Positions 50,845 through 60,799 of a stretch of 64,000 nt of DNA are shown here, piece by piece. The stretch's first letter is position 1. Each line of letters starts with the position of its first letter. The DNA comes from Thiocapsa sp. (GTDB taxonomy: Bacteria > Pseudomonadota > Gammaproteobacteria > Chromatiales > Chromatiaceae): assembly GCF_018399035.1 (NCBI RefSeq), contig NZ_CP073760.1, forward strand, positions 4,960,501 through 5,024,500, written 5' to 3'. A program made the position numbers and the translations under genes. The notes beneath the pieces are model-generated. The model did not search any database and had not been told where the DNA came from. It saw only the letters and a list, made by a program, of their open reading frames with translations.

Positions 50845-52095
50845 ATGTTCCATCCCATCGCGATCTACATCGGCCTTCGCTACACGCGAGCGAAACGCCG
50901 TAATCATTTCATCTCCTTCATCTCGGGCACCTCGATGGTGGGCATTACGCTCGGCATCGTGGCGCTGATCGTGGTGCTCTCGGTGATGAACGGCTTCCAC
51001 AAGGAGATCCAGGCTCGGATTCTGAGCATGGCCTCGCATGCGACCCTCGCGGATCCTTACGGGGGAGGCATCAAGGACTGGCGCGATGTGCTCGAGCGGG
51101 TGCGAGCCCATCCGAATGTCGTCGGCGCGGCACCCTTCGTCGAGGTGCAGGGGATGCTGGTGAACGGCTCGCAGGTGAGCGGCGCCCTGATCCGCGGCAT
51201 CATTCCGACGGAGGAAGACCAGGTCGCGGAGCTGCGCCGAGACATGGTTACGGGCTCGGTCGACGACTTGGTCGACGGCGAGTTTCGGATCATCCTCGGG
51301 CAGGATCTGGCGAATTTCCTGGGTGTGCTGCCCGGCGACAAGGTCACCGTGGTCACGCCCCAGGTGAGCGCGACGCCGGTCGGGATCATGCCGCGGCTCA
51401 AACGCTTCACCGTGAGCGGCGTCTTCTCGGTCGGCATGGCGGACTATGACCGCAACGCCGCCTTCATGCAGATGGACGATGCGGCCAAGCTGCTGAGCCT
51501 CGGCGATGCGGTCTCGGGTGTTCGCTTGAAGCTGACCGACATGTGGCTGGCGCCGCGACTCTCGCGCGATATCGCCTACGAGCTGGACGGGGTCTACCGC
51601 GTCTTGGACTGGACGCAGGTCCACAGCAACTTCTTCAGCGCGCTGGCGATGGAGAAACGGATGATGAGCATCATCCTCTTCCTGATCGTGGCCGTGGCCG
51701 CCTTCAACATCGTCTCGACCCTGGTGATGGTCGTCACCGACAAGCAGGCCGATATCGCCGTGCTGCGTACCCTGGGTGCCTCGCCCGCCCGCATCATGGG
51801 GATCTTCATGGTGCAGGGGACAGCGATCGGTCTGGTCGGAACCCTCATCGGGATGGTGGCCGGGGTGATCCTGGCGCTCAATGTCGAGACCGTCGTCGCC
51901 GGGATCGAGGGGCTCTTCGGCGTTCACTTCCTGGATCCGACCATCTACTACATCAGCGCGCTGCCCTCGGACGTGCATCTCGAAGACGTGTTGTTCGTCG
52001 GCGGCGCGGCCTTCCTGATGTCCGTGCTCGCGACCATCTATCCGGCCTGGCGCGCAGCCGCGACCCAACCGGCGGAGGCACTGCGTTATGAGTGA
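50845..52095 (+). CDS. lolC: Lipoprotein-releasing ABC transporter permease LolC/LolE
   Basis: 416 residues, inner membrane. One N-terminal helix, a large periplasmic MacB-like domain and three C-terminal helices ([59 protein letters not shown]). The opening [20 protein letters not shown] is typical of LolC/E. With LolD (overlapping gene) it extracts outer-membrane lipoproteins for LolA. One permease gene is present; many gammaproteobacteria have two, so it may act as a homodimer (LolF-like) or pair with a distant gene. Confidence 0.93.
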   Translation: MFHPIAIYIGLRYTRAKRRNHFISFISGTSMVGITLGIVALIVVLSVMNGFHKEIQARILSMASHATLADPYGGGIKDWRDVLERVRAHPNVVGAAPFVEVQGMLVNGSQVSGALIRGIIPTEEDQVAELRRDMVTGSVDDLVDGEFRIILGQDLANFLGVLPGDKVTVVTPQVSATPVGIMPRLKRFTVSGVFSVGMADYDRNAAFMQMDDAAKLLSLGDAVSGVRLKLTDMWLAPRLSRDIAYELDGVYRVLDWTQVHSNFFSALAMEKRMMSIILFLIVAVAAFNIVSTLVMVVTDKQADIAVLRTLGASPARIMGIFMVQGTAIGLVGTLIGMVAGVILALNVETVVAGIEGLFGVHFLDPTIYYISALPSDVHLEDVLFVGGAAFLMSVLATIYPAWRAAATQPAEALRYE

Positions 52096-52786
52096 TCTCA
52101 TGCCCGCGTTGGAGGTCAAGGGCCTGTCGAAGACCTTCCGTCAGGGGCCGCTGGAGGTCGATGTGCTGCGCGACGTGGATTTTCGCGTGGGTGCCGGCGA
52201 GCGGATCGCGATCGTCGGGGCCTCTGGCTCGGGCAAGAGCACCCTGCTGCATTGTGTCGGCGGACTGGAGCGCCCGAGCAGCGGGAGCCTGCGTTGGCTC
52301 GGCCAAGAGGTCAACCGACTCTCCGAGGCCAAGCGCGGCCTGTTGCGCAACCGCCATCTCGGCTTCGTCTACCAGTTCCATCATCTGCTTGCCGAGTTCA
52401 CCGCGCTCGAGAATGTCGCCATGCCGCTTCTGATCGGCGGCAGCCGGCCGGCCGAGGCGCGCGATCGCGCGGCGGCCTTGCTCGATCGCGTGGGCCTCGG
52501 AAGCCGCGCTCGGCACAAACCCGGCGAGATGTCGGGCGGCGAGCGCCAGCGCGCGGCCGTCGCGCGCGCCTTGGTCACCCATCCGGCCTGTCTTCTGGCG
52601 GACGAGCCCACGGGAAACCTCGATCGGGTCACCGCCGCCCGGGTCTTCGACTTGATGCTGGAGCTCAATGTCGCGATCGGTACCAGCCTGGTCATCGTCA
52701 CACACGATCAGGAGCTGGCCGGGCGCATGGATCAGGTCTGGCGATTGGACGACGGGCGGTTGTCGCGCGACGCCGACGCCCGGTAG
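52088..52786 (+). CDS. lolD: Lipoprotein-releasing ABC transporter ATPase LolD
   Basis: 232 residues. Walker [11 protein letters not shown]-loop region [20 protein letters not shown], signature [16 protein letters not shown] and Walker [13 protein letters not shown] are intact. The start lies inside the end of lolC (8 bases of overlap). Its 3' end overlaps the convergent DUF2062 gene by 55 bases. Confidence 0.95.
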   Translation: MSDLMPALEVKGLSKTFRQGPLEVDVLRDVDFRVGAGERIAIVGASGSGKSTLLHCVGGLERPSSGSLRWLGQEVNRLSEAKRGLLRNRHLGFVYQFHHLLAEFTALENVAMPLLIGGSRPAEARDRAAALLDRVGLGSRARHKPGEMSGGERQRAAVARALVTHPACLLADEPTGNLDRVTAARVFDLMLELNVAIGTSLVIVTHDQELAGRMDQVWRLDDGRLSRDADAR

Positions 52787-53283
52787 CGTTCCCGTCGCTC
52801 GCGGATCCGGCGCATCAGATGCCAGCGCCAGAGCGTCTGGACGGTCAGATAACCGAGTCCGGAGCAGAGGATCGCGCAGGCCAGACTGCCGAGCATCAAC
52901 GGCCAGATCACCGCGATCCAATGGCGCCAGTCCAACCAGTACTCCAGCGCGAAATGACCGGGCTCGATGCCGAGCATCCAGCAGCCGAGGCGGTAGGCGA
53001 AATAGAACATGGGCGGAATGGTGACCGGATTGGAGATCCAGCACACCACCACCGCGATCGGCAGGTTCACACGCAGGACGATGGCTGCCCAGGCGGCGAT
53101 CAGCGACTGGCCGAGCGGCGGCAGAAACATCACGAAGAGACCGATCGCGGTGGCACCCGAGACCGAGTGACGGTTCAGGTGCCAGAGGTTGGGGTCATGC
53201 AGGAGTTGGCCGAAGACGCCGAAATGGCGATTGGCCCGGATGCTGCCGGCCGCAGGTAGGTTTCGCTTGAGCCATCGTTTCAC
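52732..53283 (-). CDS. DUF2062 inner-membrane protein
   Basis: 183 residues from GTG 53283 ([10 protein letters not shown]), the usual start of this family; longer upstream reading into comEC's leader looks non-coding. Family blocks are [40 protein letters not shown] and [20 protein letters not shown]. Three or four membrane helices. Function unknown. Its last 55 bases overlap the end of lolD on the other strand. Confidence 0.87.
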   Translation of the reverse strand: MKRWLKRNLPAAGSIRANRHFGVFGQLLHDPNLWHLNRHSVSGATAIGLFVMFLPPLGQSLIAAWAAIVLRVNLPIAVVVCWISNPVTIPPMFYFAYRLGCWMLGIEPGHFALEYWLDWRHWIAVIWPLMLGSLACAILCSGLGYLTVQTLWRWHLMRRIRERRERYRASASRDNRPSSNRQT

Positions 53284-53423
53284 GCCGCAAGTCCGTTGGA
53301 TCTTACGCCAGAGAGACAGGCCGCGGAGTATATAGCAGTCATGGACAGATGCTGTGATCGGTGGTGTCGGGACCGGCGCAAGCCGTCGAGCGGCGGTGGC
53401 GAATCCCCTGCGACGCTCCGACA

Positions 53424-55757
53424 ATGACCCGGAGCACGACCGCTGCCGGTCTCGCATTCGCCTCCGGCGTCGCCGTTGTTTACCTGCTGCCCGGGCTGCC
53501 GCCGCTTGCCCCGATAGGACTCGTCATTGTCGCTTTCGGCCTCGCCGCGTGGCGCTGGCGCCTGCTGCGATTGCCCTTCTGGCTGATGCTCGGTGCGTTC
53601 TGGGCGCACTGGAATGCCTGCCTCCTGCTCTGCTCGCCCTTTCCGGATGCGCTGGCCCGCGCGCCGCTGGTCGTGGAAGGGCGCATCGCCTCGATCCCGA
53701 CCGATTCCGGTCTTGCTCGGCGATTCCTGTTCGAGGTGGAGCGCGCCCGGCACGAGGGCGAGCACATCCCCTTCACCGGTCTGGTCCGACTCTCCTGGTA
53801 CGACGACGCGCCGCCCTTGCGCGCCGGTGAGCAATGGCGCCTGCCCGTGAGGCTCAAGCCCCGGCACGGTTTCGCCAATCCGGGTACCTTCGACTTCGAG
53901 CGCTGGTTGTTCGAGCAGGGTGTGCAGGCGACGGGCAACCTGCGTCGGGGCGAGCCGCCGCAGCGGCTCGATGCGGGTGCCGGCCGCTATTGGCTCGACC
54001 GTCGGCGGCAGGGCCTGGCCGAGCATCTCGCCCGGGTCTTGGACGGCGCACCGGCCCTGCCGCTCGTACAGGCCCTGGTGATCGGCGATCGCTCGGGATT
54101 CGATCAAGACGACTGGGAGGTGATGACGCGCACCGGGACCAACCACCTGGTGGCCATCTCGGGGCTGCATGTCGGCTTGATCGCCGGTGCGGTCTTCTTT
54201 CTGGTGCGCTGGCTTTGGTCGCGCAGTGCGGGTCTCACGGCCGCGTTTGCCGCGCCGCGCGCGGCGGCGGTCGGCGGGATGATCGCCGCGCTCGGCTATG
54301 CGGGACTGGCGGGCTTCGCGGTTTCGACCCAACGCGCGCTCGTCATGATCGCCGTGGTCTTCGCTGCGCTCGTTTGGCAGCGGACGCTGCGGCCTTACCA
54401 TGCGCTCGTATTGGCTCTGGTCGGGGTGCTGCTGGTGGATCCGGGGGCTGTCTTGTCGCCCGGTTTCTGGCTGTCGTTCGGTGCCGTGGCGGTGCTCTTG
54501 TTCAGCCTCGGGCACCGGCTGCCGAGCCGCGCTCTCTGGACACGCTGGGGTCGCGCCCAGTGGGCCGTCGGGATCGGTCTCTTGCCGCTCCTGTTCCTGC
54601 TCTTCGGACGGGCCTCGCTGATTGCGCCGCCGGTGAATCTGGTGGCCGTGCCGCTCTTCAGTCTGATCCTGCTGCCGCTGGTCTTGGTCACGAGTCTGCT
54701 GAGTCTGCTCCCCGGAGTCGGCGCGGTCTCCGCGTGGCCGTTGCAGTGGACGGCGCATCTGCTCGGGTGGTGTCTGGACGGGCTCGCCTGGATCGCGGCC
54801 TTGCCTTGGGCCGCGATGATGCTGCCCGAGCGTCCGCTCTGGGTTTGGCTGGCCGCGGGCGCCGGGGCAGCGCTGATGCTCGCGCCGCGCGGGCTGCCGG
54901 GGCGCTGGCTGGGTCTGCTGCTCGTTGTTCCGATGTTCGCCCTGCGCACGCCGCACCCGGGCGACGGCGAGGCTTGGTTCACCCTGCTGGACGTCGGCCT
55001 TGGTCTGTCCGCCGTGGTGCGCACTCGCGAGGGCACGCTCCTCTACGATACCGGTCCGGGGTTTCCGAGCGGTTTCGATACGGGCAGCGCGGTGGTTGCG
55101 CCCTTTCTGGCGGCTCAAGGGGTGCGTCGGATCGAGCGCCTGGTCGTCAGCCATGCCGACCGCGATCACGCCGGTGGTCTGGCCGGTTTGGCCAAACGCA
55201 TCCCGATCGATCGGATCGACAGCGGAGAGCCGGCGCGTCTAGGCGTGCCGGGCGTCGAGCCGTGCCGGGCCGGGGAGGGCTGGGACTGGTCCGGGGTGTC
55301 GTTTCGGTTCATCCACCCGCCCGATGCGGAATTCCGCGGCAACGACGCCTCCTGCGTGCTGCGTGTCGAGACCGGGGGGCGCTCGATCCTCCTCACCGGC
55401 GATATCCAGGCGAGGGTCGAGCGCCGCCTGGCCCGCGCATGGGGGGATGCGCTCGCGAGCGATGTCCTGGTCGCCGGTCACCACGGCAGCGCCACCTCGA
55501 CGCATCCCGCGTTTTTGGACACGGTCGCGCCCGGACTGGTCCTCTTCGCCTCCGGCTACGCCAACCATTTCGGCTTTCCCGTCGCCGAGGTGCGCGAGCG
55601 GGTCTCCGCACGCGGCATCCCCGCGCTCGACACCGGTCTTGTCGGCGCGATCGAGCTGCGGCTCGGATCGGACGGCACCATCGAGGGCCCCTGGACCTGG
55701 CGCGAGCGCACCGGCCGATTTTGGACCCATCGCGCGGACGGATACCCGAACAACTGA
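53424..55757 (+). CDS. comEC: DNA uptake channel protein ComEC/Rec2
   Basis: 777 residues. N-terminal helices and an OB-like DUF4131 domain, then the ComEC/Rec2 channel core (TNHLVAISGLHVGLIAGAVF, TQRALVMIAVVFAALVWQR, SPGFWLSFGAVAVLLFSLGH). A C-terminal metallo-beta-lactamase-like domain carries VVSHADRDHAGGLAGL and VLVAGHHGSATSTHPAFL, with the metal-binding His/Asp residues present. It would pass single-stranded DNA into the cytoplasm. No other competence gene is adjacent. Confidence 0.95.
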   Translation: MTRSTTAAGLAFASGVAVVYLLPGLPPLAPIGLVIVAFGLAAWRWRLLRLPFWLMLGAFWAHWNACLLLCSPFPDALARAPLVVEGRIASIPTDSGLARRFLFEVERARHEGEHIPFTGLVRLSWYDDAPPLRAGEQWRLPVRLKPRHGFANPGTFDFERWLFEQGVQATGNLRRGEPPQRLDAGAGRYWLDRRRQGLAEHLARVLDGAPALPLVQALVIGDRSGFDQDDWEVMTRTGTNHLVAISGLHVGLIAGAVFFLVRWLWSRSAGLTAAFAAPRAAAVGGMIAALGYAGLAGFAVSTQRALVMIAVVFAALVWQRTLRPYHALVLALVGVLLVDPGAVLSPGFWLSFGAVAVLLFSLGHRLPSRALWTRWGRAQWAVGIGLLPLLFLLFGRASLIAPPVNLVAVPLFSLILLPLVLVTSLLSLLPGVGAVSAWPLQWTAHLLGWCLDGLAWIAALPWAAMMLPERPLWVWLAAGAGAALMLAPRGLPGRWLGLLLVVPMFALRTPHPGDGEAWFTLLDVGLGLSAVVRTREGTLLYDTGPGFPSGFDTGSAVVAPFLAAQGVRRIERLVVSHADRDHAGGLAGLAKRIPIDRIDSGEPARLGVPGVEPCRAGEGWDWSGVSFRFIHPPDAEFRGNDASCVLRVETGGRSILLTGDIQARVERRLARAWGDALASDVLVAGHHGSATSTHPAFLDTVAPGLVLFASGYANHFGFPVAEVRERVSARGIPALDTGLVGAIELRLGSDGTIEGPWTWRERTGRFWTHRADGYPNN

Positions 55758-55886
55758 GCCGGGTCGAGACCGAGGCCCGCGGATGTCCGCGCCGTGTTCC
55801 GACGCGCGCGGAACGCACCCTGCTTTCCGAAAAACCCGCGCGCGCTCGGTATACTGTCGCCTTTTGAGCGAAGAGACGAGGGATTC

Positions 55887-56879
55887 ATGGCGAAATATCA
55901 GGTCTACGGCATCGGCAACGCGCTGGTGGATATGGAATACGAGGTGGATGCGGCGGATCTCGGCATCCTGGGGATCGACAAGGGTGTCATGACCCTGGTC
56001 GACGAGGTGCAGCAAACGGCGATCATGTCGCATCTCAAGCACCACCAACCCCGGCGCGGTTCCGGCGGCTCGGCTGCGAACTCGGTCATCGCGCTCAGCC
56101 AGCTCGGCGGCAAGGCCTTCTACTCCTGCAAGGTGGCCGATGACGAGCTGGGTCATTTCTACATGGACGATCTGGTCCGGGGCGGTGTCGACACCAACAA
56201 CCACACCCGCAAGGACGAAGGCCACACCGGGCGCTGCGTCGTCCTGGTGACGCCGGACAGCGATCGCACCATGTGTACCTTCCTGGGGGTGAGCGGTGCC
56301 CTGTCCGCCGACGAGCTGGTCGAGGACGCGCTGCGCGATTCGGAGTGGTTCTACACGGAGGGCTATCTGGTGACCTCGGATGCCGCTCGGGAGGCGTCTA
56401 TCCTCGCGAAGGGGATCGCCGACGCGGCGGGGGTGAAGACCGCGATCTCGCTGTCGGATCCGAACATGGTGAAGTTCTTCAAGGCAGGCTTGCTCGAGAT
56501 GATCGGCTCCGGGGTGGATCTGCTGTTCGCCAACGCGTTCGAGGCGATGGGCATGGCCGGCAGCGACGACCTCGGTGTTGCGGTGGACTATCTCAAGAGC
56601 ATCAGTCGGACCTTCGCCATTACGTGCGGGCCGGACGGTGCCTTGGTCTGGGACGGCGAGAGCCTGATCGAGATCGCGCCGATCAAGGTCAAGGCCGTGG
56701 ATACGGTCGGTGCGGGGGATATGTTCGCGGGCGCCTTCCTGTACGGCCTTGGGCAAGGCTGGGATTACGCGCGGGCAGGCAATCTCGCCTCGGCGGCCTC
56801 GGCAAAGCTGGTGACCAGTCTCGGCCCGCGGATCTCAGCCCACGAGACACAGGCGATCCTGAAGGGGTTCGACAGCTGA
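55887..56879 (+). CDS. PfkB-family sugar/adenosine kinase
   Basis: 330 residues from ATG 55887 (GACGAGGG upstream). Ribokinase-type signatures: GSGGSAANSVIALSQLGGKA (substrate lid), FANAFEAMGMAG and DTVGAGDMFAGAFLYGL with the catalytic aspartate. Composition and length resemble bacterial adenosine kinase-like PfkB proteins more than fructokinase, but the substrate cannot be read from sequence alone. It is a single gene, unlinked to comEC. Confidence 0.88.
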   Translation: MAKYQVYGIGNALVDMEYEVDAADLGILGIDKGVMTLVDEVQQTAIMSHLKHHQPRRGSGGSAANSVIALSQLGGKAFYSCKVADDELGHFYMDDLVRGGVDTNNHTRKDEGHTGRCVVLVTPDSDRTMCTFLGVSGALSADELVEDALRDSEWFYTEGYLVTSDAAREASILAKGIADAAGVKTAISLSDPNMVKFFKAGLLEMIGSGVDLLFANAFEAMGMAGSDDLGVAVDYLKSISRTFAITCGPDGALVWDGESLIEIAPIKVKAVDTVGAGDMFAGAFLYGLGQGWDYARAGNLASAASAKLVTSLGPRISAHETQAILKGFDS

Positions 56880-57050
56880 TCGGTCTTTTTTGGAATCTGC
56901 GGAGCGGTCGGCAGTTCGAGTCGGTCCACCGGGGCTAGCATTCGGCTAAAGGATCCTGCTCAGCGTACGGACTTGCTCCAGGGGAGGGGTATCCGCGGAT
57001 CTGTCGATCGAGAGACCCGCGGCGGTTCGTCATCGACCCGCGGATTTTGC

Positions 57051-58007
57051 ATGATGACCCTGCAGACTGTTGCTCGACCCACCCCCGGCTTGCCGACGGG
57101 TCTGGACTTGACCATCGCGATCGGAGAGTCCGTGTCGTCCGGTCAGCTCGGGTCTGCGAGCAGCCTCCTCGCGGCCCTCCCGTCGGTCGGGGCTCGGATC
57201 TCGCCCGCCAAGCTGATCGAAATGCTGGAGGCATTGCTGGCGAGCGACGTGGACGCCGCCGCACGATTGGGACTCCTCCACGCCTGGACGGCTCCCGTGT
57301 TGGCGGTCGGTGAGCACCTCGGTGATCACGCGGGTCGGCACGCCGGCGAAGAGTCGGGCGCGCGCACCGGCGGATCCGGATCGATTTTCGAGGGGCGTCT
57401 CTATCGCCTGATGTTCCGTAACCTCGCGGCGGCGATCGAGTGGGCCGCGGACCGCCAACGTGCTCCCGATGGCGATCTAAACGCGTGGGCGATCCGTAAC
57501 CTGTTCTATTTCTTTCAGCATCAGATCCGACATGCCGCGCGCCTGCAGATCCCGCTCCCCGCCGGATCTTGGCGTGATCTTCATGCCCTGTCGGTGCGCC
57601 TCGTCGTGAGCGCCAGGTATCCGCGAGCGGCCAAGCGTTTGCGGGAGGCCGGTTCCGAGGTCGGGCATCAGGGTGTGAAGGCGATCGAGCTGAGATACAA
57701 AGAGGTCCTTTTGCTCGGACTGATCGCGCAAGTCTTTGCGACCGCGATCCAGGATCACCTGAAGGGGTTGCGCACCTGGGCGGTCGAAACCCGCTTGGAA
57801 AATCCATTCGGTCTGACCGGTCAGCGCGGATTATGGCTGGTGGATCTCGCCGACGATGCCCCGCCGTGCGAGTGCACCGGGCCCTTGAGCCCGGATTTTC
57901 GCGGTTGGGTCTTGTTCCCGCCCGAGGATTTCGTCCGCATGCTCGATTCGGCGCGCCTGTCGGAGACCTTCGCTCCCGACCGGGGTGTTCGCCCGTCTCC
58001 CTTTTAA
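57051..58007 (+). CDS. Uncharacterised helical protein whose stop lies in a dispersed repeat
   Basis: 318 residues if started at ATG 57051 (MMTLQTVARP); an upstream ATG at 56973 is possible but codes for unlikely sequence. No family is securely recognised. The N-terminal half is helical (LLAALPSVGARISPAKLIEM). The middle contains IELRYKEVLLLGLIAQVFAT and ENPFGLTGQRGLWLVDLADD, reminiscent in layout of proteobacterial proteins with a helical domain ahead of a PilZ-like part; that link is weak. The TAA at 58005-58007 is the first codon of a dispersed repeat, so the protein may be a truncated form of a longer ancestor. Confidence 0.65.
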   Translation: MMTLQTVARPTPGLPTGLDLTIAIGESVSSGQLGSASSLLAALPSVGARISPAKLIEMLEALLASDVDAAARLGLLHAWTAPVLAVGEHLGDHAGRHAGEESGARTGGSGSIFEGRLYRLMFRNLAAAIEWAADRQRAPDGDLNAWAIRNLFYFFQHQIRHAARLQIPLPAGSWRDLHALSVRLVVSARYPRAAKRLREAGSEVGHQGVKAIELRYKEVLLLGLIAQVFATAIQDHLKGLRTWAVETRLENPFGLTGQRGLWLVDLADDAPPCECTGPLSPDFRGWVLFPPEDFVRMLDSARLSETFAPDRGVRPSPF

Positions 58008-58196
58008 ACCGCGCCCTCTGCGGTATGCGATGTTTTTGGATGGGATCGGCCCCGGCGGTTTTGACAAACGCTGGAGTCGGCGCGGTTTAAAGTATTAAAA
58101 AACATTACATTTTAAACCGCGTCTCACCGAGACCGAGGACATCTCCGAAGCGAAACGCAACATGAAAATGACGCATGTCGCTCTGGACGCGGTTTA
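58005..58196 (+). repeat. Dispersed TAAACCGCG element, copy 7 (modules A + B)
   Basis: Module A 58005-58089 (85 bp), linker 58090-58112 (23 bp), module B 58113-58196 (84 bp). Module B is the most diverged copy. The left-end TAA ends the preceding reading frame. Confidence 0.92.
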
Positions 58197-58241
58197 GGAA
58201 CAGTTTAAATGTAACAACTCGACGAGAGAGTCCTTTGCCAC

Positions 58242-58322
58242 GGTTGTCGTTGTCCTCGTTGTCGTTGTCGTTGTCGTCATCGAATCGACGACAACGACAA
58301 CGCTTGTCGGTGCTCAACTTTT
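58242..58322. repeat. GTTGTC-type repeat, copy 2, with 15-bp perfect hairpin
   Basis: Five or so GTTGTC hexamers are followed by a perfect 15 bp stem (58263-58277 with 58288-58302; 10-base loop), then CGGTGCTCAACT, also found in copy 1 at 41278. It lies upstream of tsaB and could shape its leader transcript. Confidence 0.7.
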
Positions 58323-58437
58323 TTCGGGCACGAGTTAGGGGTCACCGCGATTCGAGCGGATATCCGCAGCTCGCCCCCGACTCCGTATAGAATCGCAACC
58401 AAGCATTCCTTGGCTGAATCGATTCCCTTCCTGACCT

Positions 58438-59118
58438 ATGACGACTCTCCTCGCGATCGATACCTCGGGCGACGCCTGCTCGGCGGCCCTGCTCTCGGGC
58501 GAACGCATCGAGCAAGTGCTCGAGACCGCTCCGCGTCGACACGGCGAATTGATCCTGGGCATGATGCAGCAGGTGCTGGAGAATGCCGGGACGCGTCTGG
58601 ACGCACTGGACGCGATCGCCTTCGCACGCGGCCCCGGATCCTTCACGGGTGTGCGGATCGCGGTCGCCGTCGCGCAAGGGGCCGCGTTCGGCGCCGGGTT
58701 GCCGCTCGTGCCGGTCTCGACCCTGGCCGCGATCGCGCAGGGAGCGTTTCGCCGCAGCGGCGAACGGCGTCTCCTGGTGGCACTGGATGCGCGGATGGGC
58801 GAGGTCTACTGGGGGTGTTTCGAGATCGACGAGCGCGGCTTGGCCGTGGCACGCTGCGAGGAGCGGGTGTGCTCGCCGGAGGCGGTCAAGGCACCGGACG
58901 GCGATGGATGGTGCGGTGTCGGGCCGGGCTGGTCCGTCTACGGCGCCGAGCTTGCCGCGCGAACCCGTGCGGTTGTCAACGCCGATGCGGGCGAGGCGAT
59001 CTGCGAGGCTCGGGATCTGGCCGTGCTCGGCGCCGCCGAGCTTGCCGCGGGGCATGGGGTGCCGCCCGAGCTGGCGGCACCCGTCTATCTGCGGGATCGC
59101 GTTACACGGGTCGGCTGA
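58438..59118 (+). CDS. tsaB: tRNA N6-threonylcarbamoyladenosine biosynthesis protein TsaB
   Basis: 226 residues, ASKHA fold. TLLAIDTSGDACSAALLSGE, then RHGELILGMMQQVLENAG and AFARGPGSFTGVRIAVAVAQ, are hallmark segments of TsaB/YeaZ, the partner that activates TsaD in making t6A37 on ANN-decoding tRNAs. Its 3' end overlaps the convergent small membrane gene by 17 bases. Confidence 0.94.
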   Translation: MTTLLAIDTSGDACSAALLSGERIEQVLETAPRRHGELILGMMQQVLENAGTRLDALDAIAFARGPGSFTGVRIAVAVAQGAAFGAGLPLVPVSTLAAIAQGAFRRSGERRLLVALDARMGEVYWGCFEIDERGLAVARCEERVCSPEAVKAPDGDGWCGVGPGWSVYGAELAARTRAVVNADAGEAICEARDLAVLGAAELAAGHGVPPELAAPVYLRDRVTRVG

Positions 59119-59365
59119 AGGTCTGGCCGTGGACCCGATGAGGTTCCTGGTCGTGCCGGCAGTGGCGCTTGAGACAGCCGATCACATAGTGCAGCAGGGT
59201 TCCGCCGACGGCGAGGAAGGCCGCCGTGCCGCCGGCCAACCGGACCATGGGCTCGACCTGGGAGAGCCCCAACACCAGCCAGGTAATGAAGGCCAGCACG
59301 CTGGAGATCAGCAAGACCATGACGAAGGGCAACGGGGAACGACTGCATTTCGGGCACAGCTTCAT
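59102..59365 (-). CDS. Small membrane protein with N-terminal CxxC
   Basis: 87 residues: MKLCPKCSRS (one CxxC pair), two hydrophobic helices (FVMVLLISSVLAFITWLVLG, LAGGTAAFLAVGGTLLHYVI), then CLKRHCRHDQ, which may complete a metal site. Not recognised as a named family. The protein-like pattern and the convergent placement after tsaB support a real gene. Confidence 0.7.
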   Translation of the reverse strand: MKLCPKCSRSPLPFVMVLLISSVLAFITWLVLGLSQVEPMVRLAGGTAAFLAVGGTLLHYVIGCLKRHCRHDQEPHRVHGQTFSRPV

Positions 59366-59561
59366 GGGTTGGACTCGTTCGGAAAGGGTTCAGTGGAGGG
59401 TCCTTTTTGTTCTCGGGGTTCGGCTGTCGACATCCTGAATCGATGTGCCGGATTCTTTTCTTATCGACACTTAGACATGTCTTTTAGCGGAATCGCATTG
59501 AGGATTGTCAATTTGAAGGCTTGGCTTGCCGTTTTCCAACCCGTCGCTCGGGTCGGTCTCG

Positions 59562-60799
59562 ATGGCTGATGCCGCCTTCGCGCGTCGTCTCTTGCTCGAG
59601 GTCTTTGCCGCGGCCCTGGGCGCGGTGGAGGGGCGTGCGGTCGTCGGGCAAGCTCTCGCCGACCGACCCTTGCACGGCCCGGTGTGGATCTGTGCGATCG
59701 GCAAGGCCGCGCAGTCCATGGCGCTGGGTGCCTGCGATGTGCTGGGTCCGCGTGTTGTCGGCGGCCTGCTGATCACCAAGCCGGGTCATCTGGATCCCTC
59801 GGCCTTCGCCGGGCTCGGGATCGAATGCCTGCTCGGCGGTCATCCCGTGCCGGATGGGGGAGCCTGGAGGCCGGCCGGCGCTTGCCCGGCGCGCTTGGCG
59901 CGCTGCCGGCGCAGACCGAGGTGCTCTTCCTCCTCTCCGGCGGTGCCTCGAGTCTGGTCGAGGTGCCGATCGCCGGGCTTGATCTTGCCGATCTGCGACG
60001 CATGAACCAATGGCTGCTCGGCAGCGGCCTGCCCATCGACGCGGTGAATCGGGTGCGCAAATCGGTCTCTCGGATCAAGGGCGGGGCCCTGCTGAGCGCG
60101 CTCGGGGACCGGCCGCCCCGGGTGTTGGCGATCTCGGATGTGCCGGGCGACGATCCGGGCGTCATCGGCTCCGGGCTGCTGGTTCCCGAGGTCGGTTTGG
60201 CCGAGGGTATTGCGGCGCTCGATCTGCCGACTTGGCTCTCGGAGTGGGTCGAGCGCGGGTTGGAGGAGCGGGGGGCGTTGCCGACACGCGGTCCGGAGAT
60301 CACGTTGGTCGCGACCTTGGAAACCGCCAAGTCCGCCGCGGCCGATGCGGGGCGCCGTGCGGGTTTCGCGGTTCGGGTCGACGCGCATCCGGTCGAGGGC
60401 GATGCAGCGCTCGCCGGGCGACGCCTGGCGCGTGCCTTGCTCGCCGGCCCTCCGGGCATTTCGATTGCGGGCGGCGAGACGACGCTGCGTCTGCCGGATG
60501 CGCCCGGGCGGGGCGGTCGCAATCAACATCTTGCTTTGGCCGCGGCGATCGAGCTTGCCGGCCATGCCGATGCCGCGTTGCTGAGCGCGGGGACCGACGG
60601 CACCGACGGTCCCACCGACGATGCCGGGGCCTTGGTCGACGGTGCCACGCTGGAGCGGATTCGAGACGCCGGACTCGACGCGGCCCAGGGGCTGGAACGT
60701 GCCGATTCGGGCACGCTGCTCGAGGCGAGCGGCGACCTGATCCGCACCGGACCGACGGGGACCAATGTGACGGATCTGATCCTGGGGTGGCGCGGATGA
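59562..60799 (+). CDS. Glycerate 2-kinase (MOFRL family), frameshifted
   Basis: About 412 residues when repaired. The first frame from ATG 59562 gives ICAIGKAAQSMALGACDVLG and LITKPGHLDP, then IECLLGGHPVPDG. After the G5 run at 59856-59860 the family continues in another frame: GSLEAGRRLPGALGALPAQT, VLFLLSGGASSLVEVPI, VRKSVSRIKGG and GGETTLRLPDAPGRGGRNQH, LSAGTDGTDGPTDDAGALVD. One extra G restores a single frame. The enzyme phosphorylates D-glycerate; in autotrophs it can salvage photorespiratory glycerate. The stop overlaps the DUF455 gene start (ATGA). Confidence 0.87.
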
